Assembly: GCA_965199875.1 (NCBI GenBank) | Contig: OZ241346.1 | Location: 3,224,001-3,288,000, forward strand | Reading direction: 5' to 3' | DNA: 64,000 nt | Origin: VXYL01 sp965199875 | GTDB taxonomy: Bacteria; Pseudomonadota; Gammaproteobacteria; Pseudomonadales; Azotimanducaceae | Part shown: positions 1 through 8,245 of the stretch, one piece after another | Layout: each line of letters opens with the position of its first letter | Position numbering within the stretch: position 1 is the stretch's first letter | The notes under the pieces: model-generated | What the model was told of the DNA's origin: nothing | Database searches by the model: none | The model's input: the letters and a program-made list of their open reading frames with translations, nothing else | Position numbers and translations under genes: made by a program

Positions 1-885
1 CGAGCCCCAACAGATACGTCAGCGGCCCGGCTCGGTTCTGCGCGTAATCGCAAGCGGCACCAATGCGGATCAGCCGCCATCGACATCGTTCGCCATCACC
101 TTTCTTCAGCTTGTACTCTTCCACCAGCAGTTCGCTCCGAGTCACTCCGAAACGAGCCTTCACTTCTTCATCTGTCCAAGCTCCGGGGAACTCCACCACG
201 GCACCCCAGTCACCCGGCTTGATCGTCTCCGCCCGGGGAACCGCGACGTGAAGCATGCGGTTGACCCTGCCGGTGATGTCGGATCCCAACGGAGTGTCAC
301 CCTTGCCTGTGATTGCATGTCCCCAAGCCTCCGACGCAGCCTCTGATCCCTGCTGGTTGACGATCCGGTCGGCAAGGATGGGGGCGAGGGCAGACGTGAC
401 CGCCGCCCGGGGATTGGCTGCGGCGTGTTTGCCGGCTGCGGCGTCGGCTAAGCGCCCTAGAACACCGCCGAGGCCATCCGCAAAGTTCGCGCTACGCTGG
501 TTCTCCGCCGGCACCAGTGCCATCAGGGTAGCGAGCGTCTCGCCGGCGGCCGCTTGAACATCGACTTCCCAGGACAGAAGAGCTGCGAGTTGGGGTATGT
601 CCTTGACTGTGGCAACTACCGCATTGCGCAGAGACAGCGCCTTGTCGGTAAGGATTTCGCCGGTATCGACGTTGATGAAGCGGTCTTTGGGCAGGCCGAC
701 GACAGCGAGCGGTCTCGCATAGGGCTTCGCCGGGTCGATGGACTCGTCAAGGTAGGCCTTCAGTTGTTCTATCGATTGCTCGTCGACGGTCCACAGGACC
801 AACACGAAGGGACCGCCAGTCGCCGAGATATTGTCCTCCAAGAGCGTAGTAATGAGCGTAAAGTGCTGCTTGTCGTCCGTCGTTG
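1..885 (-). CDS. Receiver-like protein, partial, runs off left edge
   Basis: The minus-strand frame is open from about position 885 to the window edge with coding-like GC3. It contains FVLVLWTVDEQSIEQL, then PLAVVGLPKDRFINVDTGEIL, and a Trp/charged C-terminal part (AWTDEEVKARFGVT). The hydrophobic strand followed by a short helix and the LPK segment resemble the core of a response-regulator-like domain in proteins encoded beside GHKL ATPases; that assignment is from memory and is uncertain. The 5' end is missing or not resolvable: the same frame stays open towards 1000 but has no convincing start, and a remnant transposase lies just upstream. It follows the truncated kinase-like gene and the methyltransferase on the same strand, so it was probably the third gene of that operon. 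No function can be proved from sequence alone. Confidence 0.6.
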
Positions 886-1069
886 ACCCTATTGTTGCAG
901 GTCGAGAGTTCCAAAGGTATGGGATCCCAACGACGGACCAGGGTTTCCGCGGCGCTTCGGGCCTGCCGGTTGAGCTCACTCCAAGTGAGGTTGTCCGGGA
1001 GCTGGTCTTTCGGTATTCGGCGCGGCTGGAATACGACATTTCATCGTTTCCCGAAGATGAAAAGGCGGC

Positions 1070-1110
1070 CTCCTCTGTTACGATGTTGGTGATCGAAGGC
1101 AACATCGGAG
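1070..1110. repeat. Inverted repeat at left end of IS remnant
   Basis: The arms CTCC-N8-GATGTT and AACATC-GGAGGAG face each other around a 12-base loop just before the transposase start at 1123. It could be the terminal region of the element or a hairpin sequestering the transposase ribosome binding site (GGAGGAG). Confidence 0.4.
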
Positions 1111-1661
1111 GAGACCGCCGAAGTGAATCGTATCAGGAAAGAAGTCAGCGGCAAAACGCGAAGCGGGCTGGTCGTCCGGTTCGAGGACCAGAGTCTCACG
1201 TCGCACGCCGGGCTGGTGGTGTTCCAAGGTCTGTTCTCGCGTCTCGGCCTGAAGGAGCGGCTGCGCGGCTGCTTCCTGCACGAGTCGGGCCGGCGCGCCT
1301 ACGCGCCGCACGCGGTGACGCTGCTGCTGGTGGTGCATCTGCTGGTCGGCTGCCGCGAACTGCGCGACATGGTGCGCTACCGGAACGACGAGGCGGTGCG
1401 GCGGGCGGTGGGGCTGCGCCGGCTGCCGGACGTGTCGACGGTGTCGCGGGCGTTGTCGGACATGGACGCGCGCGGCGCGGACCGGCTGCGGGCGCTGGCG
1501 CGCGACATGGCGCTGGACCGGCTGCGGGCGCTGGCGCCGCGGCGGGCGACGGTGGACTTCGACGGCACGGTGCTGGGCACCCGCCGGCTGGCGGAAGGCA
1601 CGGCGGTCGGCTACAACCCGGCCAGGAAGGGGCAGCGGAGCTACTGGCCGCTGTTCGCCAC
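1075..1661 (+). mobile_element. Truncated IS1380-family insertion sequence remnant
   Basis: This segment carries the first third of a transposase on the plus strand between two pieces of a minus-strand operon. Its right border lies within about 1652-1662, where the transposase frame abruptly becomes the reverse complement of the kinase-like gene. The left border is not certain; an inverted repeat (GATGTT at 1083-1088 and AACATC at 1101-1106, flanked by TCC/GGA) precedes the transposase start and may belong to the element end. An intact IS1380 element would be about 1.6-1.7 kb, so roughly two thirds is missing, probably together with host DNA. Confidence 0.6.
1123..1661 (+). pseudogene. IS1380-family transposase, N-terminal fragment
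   Basis: The reading frame gives about 180 residues of an IS1380-type (DDE_Tnp_1 superfamily) transposase. Visible landmarks are the N-terminal RFEDQSLTSHAGLVVFQ, the central LLLVVHLLVGCRELRDMVRY, the VSTVSRALSDMD helix, and TVDFDGTVLGT, which contains the first catalytic Asp of the DDE triad. After GYNPARKGQRSYWPLFAT the family sequence stops and the frame runs into the antisense of the kinase-like gene. The second Asp and the Glu are absent, so it cannot be active. IS1380 transposases are normally about 430-470 residues. The start is the ATG at 1123. Confidence 0.8.
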
Positions 1662-3206
1662 CTCGTGGAAGAAGACCGCCAGACCCATGCCAGAGAGGCC
1701 CGCGCGCAGCATGGACTCGCGCAGCTCGTTGTAGTCGCGCTCCAGCTTGTCTATGAGTGGCTCGAACTCGTCCTTCAAATCGTGTTTGCCGGCGGCACTT
1801 CGCAACTGCTGCAGTGGTCGCTTGATGCGTTTCGCCTCACGGTCGTGCGCTCCGCCGGTGACACTGCGAATGTGGCCTTTGTCCTTTTCGCGTTCGACTT
1901 CCAAGGGTGTCAAGGCCCCAAGGACGATCTGCCTTAGGTGTGCAAACGCCGCGTTCTCGACGAAACCTTCGCGGTTGGTCTTTTCGTGCAGCCCGGTGCT
2001 GCTTTCGAGGGAGAGATCGACGGCACCCACCACGATGTTCCGGCTGAGCATCCGAGCAGGTGTGTTGACACGCCGCAGGTCAAGGCCCAACCAGTCGTCA
2101 TCCCGTTCTCCGTAGTTGTAGACCCGTATCCCGTCGCGGTATATGCGGATGCCACCATTCTCGTCTAGATAGTTCTTGAAGAGCCCGGGATTGCCGAGCT
2201 TGGAGAGGACAGCTTGGTCCCTATCAAAGACGTAGAACTCGCCCTTGACCGTCCCAATTTCCTCTGCAAGGGAAGCATTAGCTCGAACTGGCTTGGGGCG
2301 GCCCCTCCCCAGGCCCACATCGCCACGCTCGCTCACGTCGGCATCAAGGACGACGAGCAAAGGTTCGTTCTCCGCGCTTCTCGCATCCCGGTCTTCCAGT
2401 TTGATGCCCGTAACTCCACGAAAACGATACTGCCAGTCGAAGCGACCATCATCGAAACGGAAACGGTAGTGCCATGGCGCACGTTCCAGCAATGTGTCGG
2501 CATCCGGTACACCTTCAAGCCATTCCTTATTGCCAGGGACCTCCAACCACGGCGAGAATTCATCGGATCCTCGTTCGAATGGCGATGTGATGGACGTGAT
2601 CTGACGTTGCAGGCGGCGTACCTCGCCCCGGGTCCAGCTTCTCTCGCGCAAGTGGGAAATCGTGATGCGGGTACCGGTGTTGTCTTGCGAGAAGAAGACC
2701 GGTTCCCGTGTCGTTACGTGAACCGTGGCATCCGAGAGATTCTGCTGTCGGATCAGGGCATCCCAATCGATGGAGACCACGCACTCGGATTCTCCACGGG
2801 CTCGGCTGACGACCTCGATGCGGTTCCCCAGCTTGTGGGCGGCGAACCGGCCGAGCCCTTTCTCGCCAAGGGGAAGCCGACCCCGCCGCGTCCGCTGCAG
2901 AGCCGCCCGTTGCCGGGCGCGGTGGTCGTGTCCTGGAACAAGCCAGATGTCGCGGATGGTCTCCAGAGTCATCCCGTCGCCATCGTCTTCGACCACGATA
3001 CTCGCATTGGCGCTCTCCACATCTGCCAAGACGATTCTGACCATGCGCGCGTCTGCATCGTAGGCGTTCTTCACCAGCTCGAAGACCGCAAGGCGAGCGG
3101 AGCCGATCAGCTCGTCGCCAAGGAGCTGGAGAATGCGCGCCCGTGGCCTGAACGGCAGCGCCAGCGATTGGCCGCCCGGCGGGGATGCGGTGGCTTGGCT
3201 AGACAC
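1655..3206 (-). pseudogene. GHKL ATPase / histidine-kinase-like protein, truncated at the H-box
   Basis: The N-terminal part is a GHKL (Hsp90/MORC/HATPase_c_3-like) ATPase: N-box ELVKNAYDADA near residue 45, G1 box VEDDGDGMTL, and G2 box GEKGLGRFAAHKLG. A middle domain follows with IRIYRDGIRVYNYGERDDDW and the LHEKTNREGF segment. A coiled helical linker (LIDKLERDYNELRES) then leads into GLSGMGLAVFFHEVA, which looks like the phospho-acceptor His motif of a sensor kinase dimerization helix. There the sequence is cut by the IS remnant, so the second HATPase_c domain expected in this family is lost. It starts with GTG at 3206, overlapping the last 8 bases of the methyltransferase gene, which indicates translational coupling. 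Without a C-terminal half the kinase function is presumably lost, though the N-terminal ATPase could still be made. Confidence 0.75.
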
Positions 3207-5985
3207 GCACCACCTTCATCACCTCGTCCCCCAAGTGGTTGATAACCTTAACAGCAATCCGCCCGGACTGTGGCTTCTCGAACGGCCGCGACACGGCGCT
3301 GTAGAGGGTGTTCCAAGCATCCGCGTCGATCTCCGCCTTCAGCGTCGTCTTCAGCGACTTGTAGGGATCGGTCGCGTTGGCGCCGAGGAAATAGGCGTGG
3401 CGGACGAAGAAGCTCTCGCCGTTGTAGTCCGTGTCGACGAACCAGCAGGCGATGCCGTCGGCGTTGTCGCTGCGGATGTCGCCGGAGCCGGGGTGGTAGA
3501 CGTCCACGCCGTGGACGCGCACGCGCAGTTGGCCGCCGTCCGCTTCCTCCACGGCGATGTCCGGTTCGCCGAAGACGACGAACAGGTTGCCCTTGCCGGT
3601 GTTCTTCAAGTCTTCGGCCATGTGCAGGTCTGCGTTCATGCGCGCCTTCAGCACGGATAACGCGCCGAGCTTGGCGAACTCCGAGGCGCCGGCGTCGTAG
3701 TTGAAGGCGCAGGCGATGAGCACGTCGAAGCCGGCTTCGGCGGCTTCCCGGGCGGCGTCCACCAAGTCTGGGCGGGAGACGGTGCCGAACTCCGGGCCGA
3801 CGAAGATGCCGGCGCGACGCTCGCTGCCGTTCTCCTCATCGCCTTCCGGGTAGCGGCCTTCGGCGCAGACGGCATCGCCGGGCCAGGGGGTGAGCGCGGT
3901 GAAGGCGATCCTGTCTTCCTTGTGCGCCTGCTGGACGCCGGCGGTGCGCAGGTTGTCGAGGATGATGGCGGCGAAGTCGCGTTTCTCGCCGCCAGTCACT
4001 TGATAGACGGCCCTCGCCTCGGCGACGCCGTCCGCGTCCGGGATGTCCGTCTGCGCGTCCAGGACGCGGTGGGGTGACAGGCTCTCCACGGTGAACGGGC
4101 CGGCCACGCGAACGCGCTTCTTGTCCTCGAAGGGGCGGTCGTAGAGGTGTTCGTAGTCCGCCTTGGCGGCGATGGAGGCGTCGATCTCCCGTTGCCGTTC
4201 GATGCGTCGCTCCCACCACTGGGCATGAAGCCGCTGGGCTTCCTCTGGCCAATCCGCTTCCGCGTTGCGCGGAATCTCCCACTCTTCCCACTGCTGCTTG
4301 AGGGCGTTGTTGAGCTTCTTGCGTAGGGGTTCCAGCGTGGCCTGGTGGTTGTCGAAGATGACGTCGATCTCGGCGTTGTTGGCGATGGACTTGAGGGTGA
4401 TGTGCGGCACGCGCTCGTACACGAAGCCCTGACGGACCGCCCCCCGCGTCGGGCTCTCGGACGGCGCCTTGCGCGACAGTTCGGCTTCCTTCTGCCGGCC
4501 CTCGGGTGAATCCGCCAGCAGGTAGTAGGGATAGCGGGCGCCCATGACGCGGGCACGGGCCAAGGCGAGGGCGACGCGGGACGTGTCGATGGTGATCCAG
4601 CGCCGCCCCCACTGCTCGGCGACGTAGGCCGTAGTGCCGGAACCGCAGGTGGGGTCTAGGACGAGGTCGCCGGGGTCGGTGGTCATCAAGATGCAGCGCT
4701 CGACTACACGAGCCGCTGTCTGAACCACATAGGTCTTTTCGTCTCCAAAGCCAGACTGCCGTGTGTCGTCCCAGATGTCGTTGAACCCTTGGTAGGGATA
4801 GTCCTCGAAAGGCCGCACGAATCCCAACGTCTTCCCCGAGTAAGTTAGTCGACTCGCTTTCTCGAGACGCTCCATGCCAACAACATTGGTCTTCCAACCT
4901 CCTTTACCCGGTTGAAACGACCGACCGCAATAGTTGAACTCGAACAAAGTCGTCGTCGTCGCGGACTGTGACGTGATCGGATTCATCCTAGCGATGCGAT
5001 ACGGTTGACGTGATGCGGGGACCAGCGTCCCGGACTCATCGAAGTCAAAGTGGAAGTTTCGATCTCGAGCCACTTCCCGCCTGAAGTACAGGTCTCTGAA
5101 CTTCGCTAATTCCCGATCCTTAGCGAACCAAAGCAATATGTCGTAAGTGTTGTCTAGAGACACACCTGCCTTGCCGGTAGTCTTGCGGAAGACAACATCT
5201 GATACATGGTTGTCCTCCCCAAACACCTCATCCATCACCGCCCGCACTCTGTGTACGTTCTCGTCGCCGATCTGCACGAACACCGAGCCGCTCTCCGTCA
5301 GCAGATCCCGCGCCACCGTCAGCCGGTCGCGCAGGTACGTCAGGTACGAGTGGATGCCGTCCCGCCAAGTGTCCCGAAACGCCTTCACCTGCTCCGGCTC
5401 CCGGGTGATGTGCTCCGCCTTGCCGTCCTTCACGTCGCGGCTGGTGGTGGACCACTGGAAGTTGGAGTTGAACTTGATGCCGTAGGGCGGGTCGATGTAG
5501 ATGCACTGCACCTTGCCGCGCAAGCCCTCGCGTTCGGCTAGGGACGCCATCACTTGAAGACTGTCGCCGAGGATCATGCGGTTCGCCCAGTTGGCGTCGT
5601 GCTGGTAGAACTCGGTGCGGGCGTTGTCGTCCGGCAGGCCGTTGAAGTCCGCGAACAGATCCACCTGCGGGGCCGCTTGCGCCCGCGTCTCGGCGCTCTG
5701 CCGCAAGAGGTCGTCGATCAACGCCTTCGGGTGAACCTTCTCCTGGATGAAGAGCGGCGGCGCCGGCACCACGAGGTCGGCCCAGTCCTGCACATCCTTC
5801 CCACGCCACACCAGCTGCGGATCCAAGTCCCGATTGGTGCGCTCGTAGGCCACCTCGATGGGCGAGCGGTCGTCCGCCGCCAACGCCGTCTGGTACTCCG
5901 CCGTGGGAATGTTCTTGCGCGACGCATCGTCATGCGTCAACGCCTCCACGCGCTTCGGCGTCCGCTGCTTCGCTCTCCTGGCCAC
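3199..5985 (-). CDS. Type III-like site-specific DNA methyltransferase (Mod-like)
   Basis: This is a beta-class amino-methyltransferase of 928 residues that should modify adenine (or N4-cytosine) in a specific site. Motif IV is DPPYG at about residues 165-169 and comes before motif I, DPTCGSGTT, at about 444-452, the type III Mod order. The N-terminal part (QLVWRGKDVQDWADLVVPAP, then IQEKVHPKALIDDLL) and the long C-terminal half, with FDVLIACAFNYDAGASEF, match the large Mod proteins found with Res-type helicases. I chose GTG at 5985 because AAGAGG lies six bases upstream; an in-frame GTG at 5991 sits directly against that site, and further upstream the frame is not protein-like. The downstream partner is a GHKL kinase-like gene rather than res; a res gene may lie beyond the left edge. 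No frameshift was seen, so it could still be active. Confidence 0.85.
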   Translation of the reverse strand: MARRAKQRTPKRVEALTHDDASRKNIPTAEYQTALAADDRSPIEVAYERTNRDLDPQLVWRGKDVQDWADLVVPAPPLFIQEKVHPKALIDDLLRQSAETRAQAAPQVDLFADFNGLPDDNARTEFYQHDANWANRMILGDSLQVMASLAEREGLRGKVQCIYIDPPYGIKFNSNFQWSTTSRDVKDGKAEHITREPEQVKAFRDTWRDGIHSYLTYLRDRLTVARDLLTESGSVFVQIGDENVHRVRAVMDEVFGEDNHVSDVVFRKTTGKAGVSLDNTYDILLWFAKDRELAKFRDLYFRREVARDRNFHFDFDESGTLVPASRQPYRIARMNPITSQSATTTTLFEFNYCGRSFQPGKGGWKTNVVGMERLEKASRLTYSGKTLGFVRPFEDYPYQGFNDIWDDTRQSGFGDEKTYVVQTAARVVERCILMTTDPGDLVLDPTCGSGTTAYVAEQWGRRWITIDTSRVALALARARVMGARYPYYLLADSPEGRQKEAELSRKAPSESPTRGAVRQGFVYERVPHITLKSIANNAEIDVIFDNHQATLEPLRKKLNNALKQQWEEWEIPRNAEADWPEEAQRLHAQWWERRIERQREIDASIAAKADYEHLYDRPFEDKKRVRVAGPFTVESLSPHRVLDAQTDIPDADGVAEARAVYQVTGGEKRDFAAIILDNLRTAGVQQAHKEDRIAFTALTPWPGDAVCAEGRYPEGDEENGSERRAGIFVGPEFGTVSRPDLVDAAREAAEAGFDVLIACAFNYDAGASEFAKLGALSVLKARMNADLHMAEDLKNTGKGNLFVVFGEPDIAVEEADGGQLRVRVHGVDVYHPGSGDIRSDNADGIACWFVDTDYNGESFFVRHAYFLGANATDPYKSLKTTLKAEIDADAWNTLYSAVSRPFEKPQSGRIAVKVINHLGDEVMKVVRV

Positions 5986-6214
5986 AATCACCCTCTTGGC
6001 AGCCCCGTGTTCGCCCAAGCACGCTGTGGACGAATCGGGCGTATTGTCACACACTCCGGCGTGTGGGGAACCGAAACCGGTCAGCCTTGGGCGACGGCCT
6101 GTTCGCCGCCACACCATCCAGCCACCGCCCGCGACCCACCGCCGCATCCACCCGTGCTAGACTGCTTGGCCCCGGCTCGGGGCGGAGCATCAAACTGGCT
6201 GGCTAGGCCCGACG

Positions 6215-6727
6215 ATGAAGAGTAAGCCCTTGGCAGATGAACTTCGGCTGCTAGTTGGCCGCCACGGCTTCAAGGCGGTTAGTCTTGAACTCCGGATGTT
6301 GAAGGCCGAGCAACGGCCTGTCCGCCAACGACACCGCGATACTCAAGCGAGAGCTGGACAGCGCAACCGAAAGGCAAACGCAATTGAGTACGTCCAAAAG
6401 TTGGACGTAGATACCGACAAGCGCCCCGCCGTGATGGCACTGGCGGAGCGATTCGAGGCGAAGCGCTTTCTGCCATCGTGTGCGGACATCAGAAACTTCT
6501 GCGCCATCTACGACATCGAACCGCCGGCTTCGAAGTCCAGGGCCGCGGCGATACCGAGGCTGTTCAAGTATTTTGCCGCGATGGACACGAAGGACGTCGA
6601 ACGCCTCTCGGTGGACGAGGCGTACTCCGGCCCCTCAGAATTGGGGCCGCTCGCCGAAGCAATCCGCCGGCATGGCCGGGCTGCGCGGAGTCCAGCATCC
6701 AAGAGCGTCCACACGCCTGCCCCATGA
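6215..6727 (+). CDS. Hypothetical protein divergent from the methyltransferase
   Basis: The 170-residue product is not recognised. It is highly charged, with a basic middle (RQRHRDTQARAGQRNRKAN) and a helical C-terminal half containing FEAKRFLPSCADIRNFCAIY and PRLFKYFAAMDTKDVERL. The amphipathic, DNA-binding-like character and the position directly opposite the Mod gene suggest an accessory or regulatory role in the modification locus, but this is inference. A possible -10 element, TAGACT, lies at 6158-6163. The extreme C-terminus (after about residue 150) is low complexity. Confidence 0.55.
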   Translation: MKSKPLADELRLLVGRHGFKAVSLELRMLKAEQRPVRQRHRDTQARAGQRNRKANAIEYVQKLDVDTDKRPAVMALAERFEAKRFLPSCADIRNFCAIYDIEPPASKSRAAAIPRLFKYFAAMDTKDVERLSVDEAYSGPSELGPLAEAIRRHGRAARSPASKSVHTPAP

Positions 6728-6798
6728 GCAGTTCCACTTGACGACCATTGTTCGGCACCGGCCACCACTCGCCGTCAACTCCCACCAAGACACCACGT

Positions 6799-7098
6799 TC
6801 ACGACAGCACAAGCGTGTCGATCGTCGTGTCCAGCGCGTCGGCGATGCGCCGGAGCGTCTGCGCCGATCCAGTCGAAGCGCCCGACTCGATGGCGGCGAT
6901 GTGCGCGTTCGAGACGCCGGCGCGGCGGGCGAGTTCGCTGGCGCTCAGTCCGCGGTATTCGCGCCAGACGCGCACCGGATTCTCGCCGGACAGGAGCAGG
7001 CGTTCGACGAACGACGACGGGAAGGTCTCCTCGTCGCGGGCTTGGGCACGCTGCATCGTCTCGGCGTCTACTGCGTCGTCGGTCCGTGCCATATGCAA
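6799..7098 (-). CDS. XRE-family HTH protein, antitoxin-like
   Basis: This 99-residue protein has a C-terminal HTH_3 domain: ENPVRVWREYRGLSASELAR, then AGVSNAHIAAIESG as the recognition helix region, then LRRIADALDTTIDTLV. The N-terminal arm with ETFPSSFVERLL before the HTH is typical of chromosomal antitoxins that also act as autorepressors. The start is either the ATG at 7098 or the in-frame ATG at 7092. It is preceded by a short gene ending at 7105, an operon-like spacing of six bases, but that neighbour is not a recognisable RelE/ParE toxin. It may therefore be an orphan antitoxin. Confidence 0.75.
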   Translation of the reverse strand: MHMARTDDAVDAETMQRAQARDEETFPSSFVERLLLSGENPVRVWREYRGLSASELARRAGVSNAHIAAIESGASTGSAQTLRRIADALDTTIDTLVLS

Positions 7099-7104
7099 CC
7101 GGCC

Positions 7105-7284
7105 TCAGGCCGCAACCCGCCGCAGCAGCTTGCGGCTGAAGTCGTCGCTGGCATCAAGGGAGGAGATCATCTCGCCGCCAATGTCGGACAGCCTCGCCAA
7201 ATCCATGCGTGGAATCTCCGTCTGATTCTCGAAGACGATGATCGACTCGAACGACAGCTCATGGCGATGGAAGTGGGACAGCAT
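7105..7284 (-). CDS. Small hypothetical protein upstream of the XRE gene
   Basis: From the ATG at 7284 the product is 59 residues, MLSHFHRHELSFESIIVFEN at the N-terminus and ending SRKLLRRVAA. The same frame is open and coding-like for a further 200 bases upstream (to about 7487), reading for example ADIQATALRFAQFL, yet contains no ATG, GTG or TTG. Either the gene has lost its original 5' end or an upstream frameshift separates it from its start. It ends six bases before the XRE gene, so it is the natural candidate for that gene's partner, but the family is not recognised. Confidence 0.45.
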   Translation of the reverse strand: MLSHFHRHELSFESIIVFENQTEIPRMDLARLSDIGGEMISSLDASDDFSRKLLRRVAA

Positions 7285-7541
7285 GATGGTCGTGAGCCGA
7301 GCCTTGTCGCGATTCGGCGCCGCCGCGGACGCTCGTAGGGCGAGTTGAGAATCGGCTGTTCGAAGAAACTGGGCAAAGCGTAGGGCCGTTGCTTGGATGT
7401 CCGCATCGTAGCAGACGGTCGGTTGGAGGACGTGGCTTGCGTGGTCTTGGGGTTGCGGAGTTGGGTGTCGTCGGGAGTCGCCGGCGTGCTTCGTCAGATC
7501 AGCCCTTTGGCCCGACTGCCCGCCCCCGGGCGGTCAAGGCC

Positions 7542-7547
7542 TATACT
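7542..7547 (+). promoter_or_regulatory. Candidate -10 box for the nucleotidyltransferase gene
   Basis: TATACT lies six bases before the start ATG at 7554, in the same sequence context as the box at 43109-43114. No -35 is obvious 17 bases upstream. Confidence 0.4.
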
Positions 7548-7553
7548 GCGGAC

Positions 7554-8019
7554 ATGACGTTTCTCGAGTGCGTATGCCGGGCGCTTGGCGACGCCGGCGT
7601 TGACTACGCGATCGTTGGCGGGCAGGCGGTGGCGCTGCATGGCGTGGTGCGCGGCACCATCGATGTGGACGTCGCCTTGCGCTGGTCGTCGTCGATGCTC
7701 TCCCGGGCGGAAGCCGCTCTGCGTGGAATCGGCTTGGTTTCGCAACTGCCGCTGACCGCGGCGGAGGTGTTCGAGCACCGCGACGACTACGTTGCGCACA
7801 GGAACCTCGTCGCGTGGAGCTTCTACGACCCCGATTCGCCCCTGCGTCAAGTCGACATCGTCATCGCCTACGACCTCGCCGGCAAAACGGACGGAGCGAC
7901 TCGAACTCGATCACGGCACGGCAAGCGTGCTGGCGATTGGCGACCTGATCGACATGAAGGTGCACAGCGGCAGGGCGCAGGACATCGCCGACGTGGAAGC
8001 GCTGCGGAAGATCCAATGA
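7554..8019 (+). pseudogene. Nucleotidyltransferase-fold protein, frameshifted
   Basis: The first 110 residues are a minimal nucleotidyltransferase of the AbiEii/MNT-like type: DYAIVGGQAVALHG holds the GG(x) motif, and TIDVDVALRW corresponds to the DxD metal site. At 7884-7887 the sequence has a run of four A. The zero frame after it is not protein-like, but the +1 frame continues sensibly (ERLELDHGTASVLAIGDLID, then MKVHSGRAQDIADVEAL) and stops at 8019. One extra A therefore breaks the gene; a sequencing error or +1 recoding are alternatives. A -10-like TATACT lies six bases before the ATG, suggesting a leaderless transcript. The stop overlaps the next start as ATGA. Confidence 0.65.
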
Positions 8020-8216
8020 AGACGACGGACCCCTTGGCCGACTGGCCCGGGCCGTGGCCGAAGGAGCGTCCGCGGGCCGTGCAGACCTTCTCGGACGAAT
8101 ACCTGGAACGCTGCCGGGTTCTCACGCCCGCCCAGATTGCGAGATTCCTGGAAGAGTTCCGGCAGAACTACGCCGCCGCGGAGTCCGCCCGCGCCAAGCG
8201 CAAGGCCGGCCCGTAG
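8016..8216 (+). CDS. Small hypothetical protein coupled to the nucleotidyltransferase
   Basis: The 66-residue product is charged and helical, with FSDEYLERCRVLTPAQIARF and a basic tail. Its ATG overlaps the stop of the nucleotidyltransferase in its restored frame (ATGA), a usual sign of translational coupling. The zero frame of the broken upstream gene runs into this gene without a stop, so the frameshifted message could yield a fusion. The family is not recognised; a role as partner or antidote of the nucleotidyltransferase is inferred only from position. Confidence 0.6.
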   Translation: MKTTDPLADWPGPWPKERPRAVQTFSDEYLERCRVLTPAQIARFLEEFRQNYAAAESARAKRKAGP

Positions 8217-8245
8217 CGGCTTCGACCGTTGCGCCGGCAGCGTGC

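Noticed and set aside
890..1065. Minus-strand stretch reading DNLTWSELNRQARSAAETL between the IS remnant and the receiver-like gene
   Set aside because: It looks coding but has neither start nor a sensible continuation; it may be a lost N-terminus of the receiver-like gene or foreign DNA. It is left unannotated.
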